Source of the DNA: Micromonospora carbonacea
GTDB lineage: Bacteria > Actinomycetota > Actinomycetes > Mycobacteriales > Micromonosporaceae
DNA length: 64,000 nucleotides
Direction of reading: 5' to 3'
Assembly (NCBI RefSeq): GCF_014205165.1
Contig: NZ_JACHMZ010000001.1
Span: 4,880,501-4,944,500, forward strand
Of the stretch, positions 1-7,433 are shown piece after piece (position 1 is the stretch's first letter; each line of letters starts with the position of its first letter). The translations under genes were made by a program, and so were the position numbers. The notes below the pieces were generated by a model, which saw only the letters and a list, made by a program, of their open reading frames with translations, had not been told where the DNA came from and ran no database searches.

Positions 1-574
1 TGGTGGAGATGGCGAACCAGGAGGCGAAGCGGTTCGCCCGCCAGTCGATCGGCTCCATGCCGACCAGGTCGAGCAGCCAGTTGGCGAGGCCGAACTCCTT
101 GGCGTAGATCATCGAGAAGATCAGCGCCACCACGGCGGTGGAGGTGATGATCGGCATCGCGATGGCCATCCGGAAGAAGGTCTGCGCCCGCAGCTTCCGG
201 TTCAGCGCGTTGGCCAGCACCAGCGCCAGCATCAGCTGCGGCACGGTGGAGAGCAGGAAGATGCCGAACGTGTTGACGACCGCGTTCCAGAACTGCGGGT
301 CGTTGGTCAGCAGCTCGACGAAGTTGTCCAGGCCGACGAAGCTGATCGTGGCGTTCAGCGGCGACCGGTCGGTGAGCGCGATCCAGACCGTGTAGATGAT
401 CGGGTACGCGCTGAAGACCGCGAAGATCACGAAGAACGGCAGGACATACAGGTACGGGGAGAACTTCAGGTCCAGCTTGGTGAAAGAGGCCGGGCGGCGG
501 TGCGTGGCACGGGCGGGGCGGGCGGGGTCCCCGCCCCCGCCGGGGGGCGCTGTGGTGTGGAGGTCCAGGCTCAT
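1..574 (-). CDS. Carbohydrate ABC transporter permease (MalF type), truncated by the window edge
   Basis: First permease of a sugar importer in the cytoplasmic membrane. The 191 visible residues have a charged Pro/Gly-rich N-terminus (1-38), a first membrane segment at about 41-63 starting YLYVLPFFVIF, then the periplasmic loop and further hydrophobic segments typical of MalF/UgpA-type permeases. The EAA loop that contacts the ATPase would lie beyond base 1. The ATG at 574 has GAAGGA a few bases upstream. The gene follows the binding-protein gene on the same strand, separated by a 215-bp gap holding repeats and a hairpin, so it probably shares the operator-controlled promoter at 2.25 kb. By analogy with the CebR-like operators it may be the cello-oligosaccharide permease CebF, but the sequence alone does not fix the sugar. 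Confidence 0.9.
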   Translation of the reverse strand, partial: MSLDLHTTAPPGGGGDPARPARATHRRPASFTKLDLKFSPYLYVLPFFVIFAVFSAYPIIYTVWIALTDRSPLNATISFVGLDNFVELLTNDPQFWNAVVNTFGIFLLSTVPQLMLALVLANALNRKLRAQTFFRMAIAMPIITSTAVVALIFSMIYAKEFGLANWLLDLVGMEPIDWRANRFASWFAIST

Positions 575-607
575 CGACGGTCCTTCTCGTCGGTCGGCGC
601 GACCCGT

Positions 608-700
608 CCGCGCGGGCGGCGCCGGGGGGTTACCGGCCCTCCGCGCGGGCGGCCGGGGAGTTGCCGGCCTTCCGCGCGGGCGGCGCCGGAGGATTGCCGG
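608..700. repeat. Three imperfect tandem copies of a ~32-bp GC-rich unit
   Basis: The core CCGCGCGGGCGGC recurs at 608, 641 and 672, each time followed by a variant of TACCGGCC or TGCCGGCC. The array lies between the binding-protein and permease genes and has no convincing reading frame. It may have arisen by slippage. Confidence 0.6.
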
Positions 701-738
701 CCCGGCCACGCGGGCGCACCGGGCTTACCGGGCACCGC

Positions 739-772
739 GGGTGGCGCCGACAGTCGCCTGTCGACGCCACCC
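739..772 (-). terminator. Intercistronic hairpin between binding-protein and permease genes
   Basis: Arms GGGTGGCG (739-746) and CGCCACCC (765-772) enclose a second stem CGACAG/CTGTCG, with one internal mismatch and a 4-base loop. It starts 18 bases past the binding-protein stop. Such hairpins often keep the binding-protein mRNA more abundant than the permease mRNA; that role is inferred here. Confidence 0.6.
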
Positions 773-789
773 GTGGTCGGTCCGGCCGG

Positions 790-2103
790 TCACTTACCGG
801 CGGCCTGACCGTTCTTCAGCGCTGCTTCCCACTGCTCGGCGGCGGGCTTGCCCTGCTCGACGGCGCGCAGGGTGTTCTCCACGGCGGTGCGGACCGCCTG
901 GTTCTTCGGGCCGAGGTAGACCGGCTTCAGGTCGCTCGCGCCGGCGGCGAAGATCTTGCCGACCGGGGCGTTGGTGAAGTACTCGTTGGTCGAGTCGGCG
1001 ACGGCCGGGTCGGTCAGGGCCTGCGGCGACGACGGCAGGTTGCCGACCTTCTTGAACGCCTCGATCTGGCCCTTGGCGCTGGTCAGGAACTTCACCAGCT
1101 CGGCGGCCTCCTTGGGGTGCTTGCTGGACTTCGGCACGGCCAGGAAGGAACCGCCCCAGTTGCCGCCGTTGCCGGGCGCCTTCGCGACGTCCCACTTGCC
1201 GGCGGCGGAGTCACCGGCCTGGCCCTTGATGACACCGGTCATCCAGGCGGGGCAGGCGATGGTGGCGAAGGTGCCGTTCTTGAAGCCGGCGTTCCACTCG
1301 TTCGAGAACGACTGGAGGTTGTTCGACAGGCCGGCGGCGATCATCTTGGTGGAGAGGTCGTACGCGGTCCGCACGTCCGGGTTCTCGCCGATGACCAGCT
1401 TGTTGCTCTTGTCGTAGTAGGTGTAGCCGGTGCCGTTGCCCGCGGTCTGCATCAGCACGACGTTGTAGAAGTTGGTCGCCGAGTCGACGAACTTGTGTTT
1501 CTTGTCGGCGGCGACGAACTTCTGGCCGGTGGCGATGAACTGGTCCCAGGTCGGCCAGAGGGCGCCGACCTCTTCGCGGTCCGTCGGCAGGCCGGCGGCC
1601 TTGAACAGGTCGCTGCGGTAGCACAGCGCCATCGAGCCGACGTCGGTGCCGAGGCCGAGGACGGTGCCGTCCGGGGTGGTGCCCTGCTCCCACTTCCACG
1701 GCAAAAAGTTGCTCTTGAGGTCGTTCGCGCCGTGGTCGGCCAGGTTCACGAACTTGCCGGCCTGGGCGTAGAACTGGACGATCGTGCCCTCTTCGAGGGC
1801 CACCACGTCGCCGGCGCCAGCGCCAGCGGTGATCTGCTGGGTGAGGCGGGTGTTGTAGTCACCGAGGCCGAGACCCTTGCCGCGCTGCTCGATCTTGACG
1901 TTCGGGTGCTCCGCCTCGAACTGCTTGTAGAGCTCGTCGTAGCCGAAGCCCTGGTCGCCGAAGACGTCGACGACGAGCTTGATCGGGTCGTTGCTGCTGC
2001 CCGAGCCCTCGTCGTCGCTGCCGCAGGCGGAAGTGGTGGCGATCATCGCGACGGACGCGAGCGCGATGGCCGCGAGCCGCCGGCGACGGATTGGGACGCT
2101 CAT
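790..2103 (-). CDS. Sugar ABC transporter substrate-binding lipoprotein (CebE-like)
   Basis: Extracellular solute-binding lipoprotein (family 1) of 437 residues that delivers a carbohydrate to the adjacent permease. The N-terminus has an Arg-rich start, a hydrophobic core and a lipobox ending in Cys near residue 26 (TTSAC), followed by a Gly/Ser/Asp linker. The mature part shows the usual features of the family: an early hydrophobic strand KLVVDVFG, an ALEEG loop and a WPTWDQF helix. The ATG at 2103 is preferred over an in-frame upstream start because GAAAGAGGGG precedes it and the signal peptide then begins properly. The promoter and two CebR-like operators lie 130-200 bp upstream. That regulation suggests beta-glucan oligosaccharides (cellobiose) as ligand, but related LacI-family operators serve other sugars. 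Confidence 0.9.
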   Translation of the reverse strand: MSVPIRRRRLAAIALASVAMIATTSACGSDDEGSGSSNDPIKLVVDVFGDQGFGYDELYKQFEAEHPNVKIEQRGKGLGLGDYNTRLTQQITAGAGAGDVVALEEGTIVQFYAQAGKFVNLADHGANDLKSNFLPWKWEQGTTPDGTVLGLGTDVGSMALCYRSDLFKAAGLPTDREEVGALWPTWDQFIATGQKFVAADKKHKFVDSATNFYNVVLMQTAGNGTGYTYYDKSNKLVIGENPDVRTAYDLSTKMIAAGLSNNLQSFSNEWNAGFKNGTFATIACPAWMTGVIKGQAGDSAAGKWDVAKAPGNGGNWGGSFLAVPKSSKHPKEAAELVKFLTSAKGQIEAFKKVGNLPSSPQALTDPAVADSTNEYFTNAPVGKIFAAGASDLKPVYLGPKNQAVRTAVENTLRAVEQGKPAAEQWEAALKNGQAAGK

Positions 2104-2231
2104 CCGAGACCCCTCTTTCGGTGGTGAGGCTGTGTCATGTGGTGGGGGGTGCTGTGCAGGCGCTCGCGGCCGACGGCCGGAGCCCACGGTCGATGCCCGG
2201 CGCCGTTACGAAGAGATCCGCAACACAGCCC

Positions 2232-2298
2232 CGGGAGCGCTCCCATGAGACTGGAGGAGAGTCCCCAAGGTGTCAATAAGCCGTTGGGAGCGTTCCCA
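2232..2298 (-). promoter_or_regulatory. Sugar-operon promoter flanked by two LacI-family (CebR-like) operators
   Basis: Two 14-bp palindromes, CGGGAGCGCTCCCA (2232-2245) and TGGGAGCGTTCCCA (2285-2298), each match the Streptomyces CebR operator TGGGAGCGCTCCCA at 13 of 14 bases. Their centres are 53 bp apart, close to five helical turns. Between them on the minus strand lies TTGACA (2276-2271), a 17-bp spacer and CAGTCT (2253-2248), a good vegetative promoter reading toward the binding-protein gene. One operator would sit at the transcription start and the other upstream of -35, which fits repression by blocking or looping. No lacI gene is visible in the window. Confidence 0.75.
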
Positions 2299-2303
2299 GA
2301 TCG

Positions 2304-3145
2304 TTACCGCCGTGTGTCGGAACTATCGCTACGGCGCGTCCGAGGCGGCGCGACCCGCCTAGCGCACCGCCACCTCCCCGGAACGTCACCCCGGGGAGAT
2401 GGCGGCATCCGGCGCCGCTGACACCCCCACCTGCCCGACACCCCGTCACCCGCTCGCCGCAACGGGGTGGGGTTCGATGTGGGCCGGGCGACGAGACGAG
2501 GCAGGCGATCTGGGTCGGGCCAGACCGAGGCGGACACGGCCGGCTTGATCAACTTCATGTCGGGCAGGTGGGGGTATCAATCGCGCGGGATACCCCCACC
2601 TGCCCGACATCCCGTCGCCCCTCCACCCGAATGGGAGGATTGTCCGACCCTGGCCGGGGATGGGTTCGGTATGGGGCGACGAGGCAGGCCGGACCGCCCG
2701 GGCGCGGGGTGACCGGCGGCACTCCCGGGCCGGAATCCCGCCAGGGCCGGGGTCGTTACACCTGACGCACGACCGAAGCACCACCCCGGCTCCCCCGATC
2801 CAGCAGACCCCCCGGGCCCCGGCCTCCTCAGGCCGCTCACGTGCCGGCTCAGCCGCCGGCCCCACCAGCCCCGCAATCGCCCCGGGTGACCGCCCGGCCG
2901 ACTCGGCACCACACTCGCCAAGGCGAGGCAACCGCCGGGAATGGGGACGGGTCGCCGGTCGTTACACCCGGACCCGGCCCGGCACCACACACGGCAGCCG
3001 CCCCGGAGATCCTCCCCCTCGCCTGGTCTTCTTCTTCCCCGCTTCTTGCTTCGTTGTTCGGGCGCCTCGACGTGGTGCTCGCACACCCCTGAGCCTTCCC
3101 CGGCGCAGGTGGGTGTGCCGACCCCCGGATTGGAGTCACCCCCTC
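2304..3145. repeat. Gene-free, repeat-rich region with a 22-bp perfect inverted repeat
   Basis: No convincing gene lies in these 840 bases. A perfect 22-bp inverted repeat (arms 2557-2578 and 2589-2610, 10-base loop) carries the core GGGCAGGTGGGGGTATC. A third copy of the arm with two changes lies at 2420-2441. Each arm copy is followed by related sequence (CCCGTC, then GGGTTCG and CGACGAG..GGCAGG blocks near 2470-2510 and 2660-2690), so a longer module seems duplicated. GTCGTTACACC also recurs at 2752 and 2958. The module may be a miniature repeat or a REP-like element. The 3' part includes the leader of the downstream gene. Confidence 0.6.
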
Positions 3146-3745
3146 ATGAACACGACCATCCTGCGCAAGAGCGTCCTCGGCATCGCCGGACTCGCCTTCG
3201 CCGGTGGCCTCGCCGCCGGCCCCCTGAACCACGCCACCACCGACACTGTTGACGCGCGGCCCGTCGCCGCCGTCCAGGCCGACAAGGCCGCTGGCGTGGA
3301 CGCCGGGAAGCTCATCCCCCACGGTGTGCAGGGCGCGCAGTCCCGCATCGACCTCGACCCGGAGCAGACCGCCAACGTCAAGGCCGTCATCGCCGCCACG
3401 AAGAAGGCGGGCCTGGACGAGCGCGCCGCGGTGATCTCGATCGGCACCGCCCTGCAGGAGTCGAAGCTGGAGAACCTGGGCCACCTGGGTGACCGCAACG
3501 ACCACGACTCCCTCGGCCTGTTCCAGCAGCGCCCCTCCAGCGGCTGGGGCTCGCCGGAGCAGATCACCGACCCCCAGTACGCCACCACCGCATTCCTCAA
3601 GGGCCTCCGACAGGTCGACGGCTGGCAGGACATGGCCCTGACCGACGCCGCCCAGACCGTCCAGGTCTCCGCCTACCCCGACGCCTACGCCCAGTGGGAA
3701 CAGCAGGCCGCCGACCTCGTCACCCAACACTGGAACAACAGCTGA
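3146..3745 (+). CDS. Secreted lysozyme-fold / transglycosylase-like protein
   Basis: Exported protein of 199 residues with an N-terminal signal sequence (KSVLGIAGLAFAGGLAAG) and a C-terminal lysozyme-like region. The segment from about residue 75 on contains ALQESKLENL, whose Glu sits where the catalytic acid of soluble lytic transglycosylases lies. It is followed by SLGLFQQRPSSGWG, an AAQTVQ helix and SAYPDAYAQWE, a signature seen in many actinobacterial secreted proteins and in phage tape-measure hydrolase domains. It probably binds or cleaves peptidoglycan outside the membrane; activity is inferred. The ATG at 3146 is preceded by GGAG at about 11 bases. The gene stands alone after a long repeat-rich leader and is followed by a repeat element shared with the converging neighbour. 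Confidence 0.7.
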   Translation: MNTTILRKSVLGIAGLAFAGGLAAGPLNHATTDTVDARPVAAVQADKAAGVDAGKLIPHGVQGAQSRIDLDPEQTANVKAVIAATKKAGLDERAAVISIGTALQESKLENLGHLGDRNDHDSLGLFQQRPSSGWGSPEQITDPQYATTAFLKGLRQVDGWQDMALTDAAQTVQVSAYPDAYAQWEQQAADLVTQHWNNS

Positions 3746-3842
3746 GACTGAACACACCCACACACACGCACCACCCACCAGCCGGACCCCGAACACCAGG
3801 GCCTCGGCCGGCGGCATCCCCATCCCCAGACAGCCGAGGAAC

Positions 3843-3897
3843 GTTATGAAGGGGCCCCTCCTATACAGAAAGCGTTAACAAGGGGCCCTTCCTTGCA
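3843..3897. repeat. Dispersed GGGCCC/GTTAAC repeat, copy 1
   Basis: Two palindromic blocks, GAAGGGGCCCCTCC and AAGGGGCCCTTCCTTG, flank TATACAGAAAGCGTTAAC. Four further copies occur at 34.4, 36.4, 39.8 and 60.3 kb. This copy sits between convergent genes and could act as a two-way terminator. Confidence 0.8.
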
Positions 3898-3899
3898 CC

Positions 3900-4445
3900 T
3901 CAGCAGAGGTGGCGGAGGAGGGTGGCGGCGCGGGCCGGGTCGAAGGCGTCCGGGTCGTACGACTCGCCGGCCCAGTCGCGCAGCCGCTCGTGCTCGGGGT
4001 GGGCGGGGTCGGCGAGCGCCGCCAGCAGCACCTGGTGCCCGGCGGGGCCGCCGACGTCCTCCGGTGGGCAGGCCCGCTCGCCGGCCAGGCAGGTCGGGTA
4101 CCGCTCGTCCGGGTCGGCGGTGACGGCGTCCTCGACGACGATGTCGTGCTCCCACCAGTCGCCGAAGTCGTAGGTGTAGTGGAGGCGGCTGCCCTTGCCG
4201 GCGACCGCGTCCAGCCGGACGTCCAGCTCGTCGCGCACGGCCAGCTCCCCGTCCGGGTCGGGCTCGGCGTACTGCGTGCCGTCGATCTCGAAGGAGTGCA
4301 GGTGGCAGTCGCGCCAGCCCATCGCATGCTGCACGACCCGGTGCAGCCGGTCCAGCGTGTATCCGGCGGGGACCAGCACCCGCCGCCAGACGAGGGGGTG
4401 GACTCCGACGAGGGACACCTTCAGCTGGAATATCTGACGTGGCAT
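3900..4445 (-). CDS. pRiA4b ORF-3-like family protein
   Basis: Cytoplasmic protein of 181 residues in the plasmid pRiA4b ORF-3 family, whose biochemical role is unknown. Hallmarks are the opening strand IFQLKVSLVGVHPLVWRRVL, the LDRLHRVVQHAMGW helix, LHSFEIDGTQY, and the late YTYDFGDWWEHDIVVE strand. A Cys-containing segment follows (YPTCLAGERACPPEDVGG), then a tail containing YDPDAFD. The ATG at 4445 is chosen because AAGGAAGGGG lies just upstream and the family fold begins at once. The gene diverges from a small Cys-rich ORF with only 36 bp between the start codons, so the two share a compact regulatory region. Confidence 0.85.
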   Translation of the reverse strand: MPRQIFQLKVSLVGVHPLVWRRVLVPAGYTLDRLHRVVQHAMGWRDCHLHSFEIDGTQYAEPDPDGELAVRDELDVRLDAVAGKGSRLHYTYDFGDWWEHDIVVEDAVTADPDERYPTCLAGERACPPEDVGGPAGHQVLLAALADPAHPEHERLRDWAGESYDPDAFDPARAATLLRHLC

Positions 4446-4469
4446 GTGCTGGCCCCTTCCTTCACGACA

Positions 4470-4475
4470 TAGGCT
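4470..4475 (+). promoter_or_regulatory. -10 box (TAGGCT) of a leaderless transcript
   Basis: TAGGCT ends six bases before the ATG at 4482, the spacing expected when transcription starts at the start codon. The identical string TAGGCTGCCGGCATG recurs before the DUF3000 gene at 39880. There is no Shine-Dalgarno sequence in the gap. Confidence 0.6.
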
Positions 4476-4481
4476 GCCGGC

Positions 4482-4597
4482 ATGATCTGCCGAGCCTGCC
4501 GGGAACGGCGGCACGACGAATGCCCGGGCCGGAAGTGGTGCGACTGCCAGCACCGTACCCCCGAACCCACCCCTCCGGTCACGGGTCCGGCCGGCGA

Positions 4598-4601
<4 letters not shown>
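4482..4601 (+). CDS. 39-residue Cys-rich peptide, translationally coupled to the downstream reductase
   Basis: Short frame starting MICRACRERRHDECPGR and continuing KWCDCQHR, then a Pro-rich tail. The five cysteines and two histidines (C3, C6, C14, C20, C22, H11, H24) resemble a small zinc knuckle. Support for it being real comes from four points: a leaderless -10 box, an ATG at the predicted transcription start, the cysteine pattern, and a TGA that overlaps the ATG of the reductase as ATGA. I do not recognise a named family. It could bind metal, or act mainly as a coupling leader for the next gene. Confidence 0.6.
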
Positions 4602-5455
<854 letters not shown>

Positions 5456-5486
5456 GCGGGGCGGGGGCGCGGGGCCGGGGCTGCCG

Positions 5487-5515
5487 GCACGGCGGGGACG
5501 TCCGCCCCGCCGTGC
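5487..5515. terminator. Bidirectional terminator hairpin
   Basis: Perfect 11-bp stem GCACGGCGGGG/CCCCGCCGTGC with a 7-base loop, lying between two convergent genes. Confidence 0.75.
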
Positions 5516-5525
5516 TCCGGTCAGG

Positions 5526-7070
5526 TCAGGCGACCTTCACCGCCGTCCAGGCGGCGGCGACGGTCCGGTACTCGACGCTGCTGGCGCCGTACAGGTCGGC
5601 GGCGGCCGACAGGGTGGCGGTGCGGGCCCCCGAGTAGTTGGTCCGCGAGGTCATGTAGGTGGTCAGCGCGCGGTACCAGATCGCGCCGGCCTTGGCGTTG
5701 CCGATGCCGGTGATGGTGCTGCCGTCGCAGGTGGGGCTGTTGCCGTACGAGGACGAGCCGCTGCCGACGGCGAGCAGGTAGAAGAAGTGGTTGGCCACGC
5801 CGGAGGAGTAGTGCACGTCCTTGAAGCGCAGGGTGGTCGACCAGCAGTCGGCCGAGGAGCCGTCCTTCGAGGGCTTGTCCATGTAGCGCAGCGGCGTGCT
5901 GCGCAGCTTCTCACCGATGAGGTAGTCCCCGGGGTCGCTGGCGTTGGCGGCGGAGAACTCCACGAGGGTGCCGAAGATGTCGCTGGTGGCCTCGTTGAGG
6001 CCGCCGGACTCACCGCTGTAGACCAGGCCGGCGGTGTTGCTGGTGACGCCGTGGGTCATCTCGTGGCCGGCGACGTCCAGGGAGGTCAGCGGGGCGAAGC
6101 CGGAGCCGCCGTCGCCGTAGGTCATGCAGAAGCAGGAGTCGCTCCAGAACGCGTTGGCGTAGTTGGTGCTGTAGTGCACCCGGCTGTAGGCGGCCACGCC
6201 GTCGTTGCGGATGCCGTTGCGGCCGAACGTGTTCTTGTAGTAGTCCCAGGTGACGGCCGCGCCGTAGTGGGCGTCGGCGGCGGCGGTCTGCCGGTTGGAG
6301 GTGGTGCCGTTGCCGAAGACGTTGGTGGCGCTGGCGACGAGGGTGCCGGTGCCGCTGGTGGAGCCGTTCAGGTCGTACGTCTTGTGGCCGCCGCGGGCGC
6401 CGTCGGTGAGCTGGTAGGTGCTGCCGGAGGCGGTGGTGCCCAGCGGCACGGTGCCGGAGTGCAGGGTGTTGCCGGTGCCCTCGCGCTGCACGCCCTCCCA
6501 GGAGCTGCGGACCCCGCCGCTGGCAGCGTCGACGAGCACGTGCAGCTCGCTGGGGGTGCCGTCGGCGTACACGCCGCCGACGACCACCTCGTAGGCGAGG
6601 GCGGTGCGCGCGCCGTCGGCGTCGTACACGAGCTGGGTGCCGTCGACGCGGCGGGCGGTGGCGGTGGAGGCGGCGAGGGCGGCGCGGCCGGCGGCGGCCT
6701 CGCCGACGGCGGGCCGGGCGGCGCGGGCGGCGCGGCGCGGGGCGGCCGTCAGGGTCTGGCTGGCGCCGCGCCAGGCGCCGCCCTTGCCGAGGTGCACGAC
6801 CAGGTCGCCGCCGAGCACGGGCAGCCCGTCGAGGTAACGGTGCAGCCGGACGTGCTCGGTGCCGTCGGCGTCGGTCGCGACGTTCTTCAGCGTGAAGCTC
6901 TGCCCGTCGCCGGCGAGGGCGTCGGCGGCGTGGGACTTCAGCTGGGTGACGGCGCGGGTGAACGCGTCGGCGGAGGGGGCGGCGGCCGGGGCGGCGACGG
7001 CCGCGCCGGGCACGGCGGTGGCCAGCAGCGCGGCCGAGGCCAGGCCCGCCAGGACAGTGGTACGACGCAT
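5526..7070 (-). CDS. Secreted thermolysin-family (M4) neutral metalloprotease
   Basis: Preproprotease of 514 residues. A signal peptide covers about residues 1-28 (ends AVAAPAAA). A FTP/PepSY-type propeptide runs to about 200, including LPVLGGDLVVHLG. The catalytic domain follows. The zinc site is HEMTH at 336-340 with the third ligand Glu360 in GGLNEATSD; the transition-state His is near 420 in DVHYSSGVANHFFY. It would digest extracellular protein after zinc binding and autocatalytic removal of the propeptide. Length and order are normal for the family and no catalytic residue is missing. The ATG at 7070 has AGGAG upstream. Long open frames continuing upstream on this strand are antisense artefacts of the next gene. 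Confidence 0.95.
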   Translation of the reverse strand: MRRTTVLAGLASAALLATAVPGAAVAAPAAAPSADAFTRAVTQLKSHAADALAGDGQSFTLKNVATDADGTEHVRLHRYLDGLPVLGGDLVVHLGKGGAWRGASQTLTAAPRRAARAARPAVGEAAAGRAALAASTATARRVDGTQLVYDADGARTALAYEVVVGGVYADGTPSELHVLVDAASGGVRSSWEGVQREGTGNTLHSGTVPLGTTASGSTYQLTDGARGGHKTYDLNGSTSGTGTLVASATNVFGNGTTSNRQTAAADAHYGAAVTWDYYKNTFGRNGIRNDGVAAYSRVHYSTNYANAFWSDSCFCMTYGDGGSGFAPLTSLDVAGHEMTHGVTSNTAGLVYSGESGGLNEATSDIFGTLVEFSAANASDPGDYLIGEKLRSTPLRYMDKPSKDGSSADCWSTTLRFKDVHYSSGVANHFFYLLAVGSGSSSYGNSPTCDGSTITGIGNAKAGAIWYRALTTYMTSRTNYSGARTATLSAAADLYGASSVEYRTVAAAWTAVKVA

Positions 7071-7433
7071 GAGGCTCCTGCCTTCACTCGACAGCCGGTC
7101 GGAAGGGGGTGCCGACCGGCGGTGACCCGGCGGTGGTGGCCGCCGGGCCGGCCCACGGCCCGCAGGTGGCGGGCCGCAGGGGCACCCCGAAACATCGACG
7201 TAACGAAGATCCTCGATGGGTGCCGGTGTCATTGTTGCGCCGAGCAACCGGTTCGCGTCACCTCTACGGCAAGAAATTTTGCGACACCGTGCGCGTTCGG
7301 AGGAATGCGACGAGTGATCGCGTACCGGACGAGAGGTGGCGTCCGCCGCGTCGCGTGGCAAGCTGTCACATCCCTGCGGCAGGATGCTCCTCGTGTGCCG
7401 TGACCGAGACGACCAGCTGACGGGAGCGGGCCG
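7071..7433. promoter_or_regulatory. Divergent intergenic region between protease and HerA operon
   Basis: This 363-bp gap must hold the promoters for both directions. An unusually AT-rich patch lies near 7265-7290 (AAGAAATTTTGCG). CAGGAT at about 7380 could be a -10 for the + strand gene. GGGAG lies just before the ATG at 7434, and AGGAG before the ATG at 7070. No gene or clear operator was seen. Confidence 0.4.

Noticed and set aside
2900..3130. Cyclic-di-AMP (ydaO) riboswitch before the cell-wall-type gene
   Set aside because: Actinobacterial rpf-like genes often have one, but the conserved ydaO blocks are not found here.
2660..3145. N-terminal extension of the lysozyme-like protein
   Set aside because: The 160 extra residues are compositionally biased and lie over repeats; the signal peptide starts at the ATG at 3146 with its own ribosome site.
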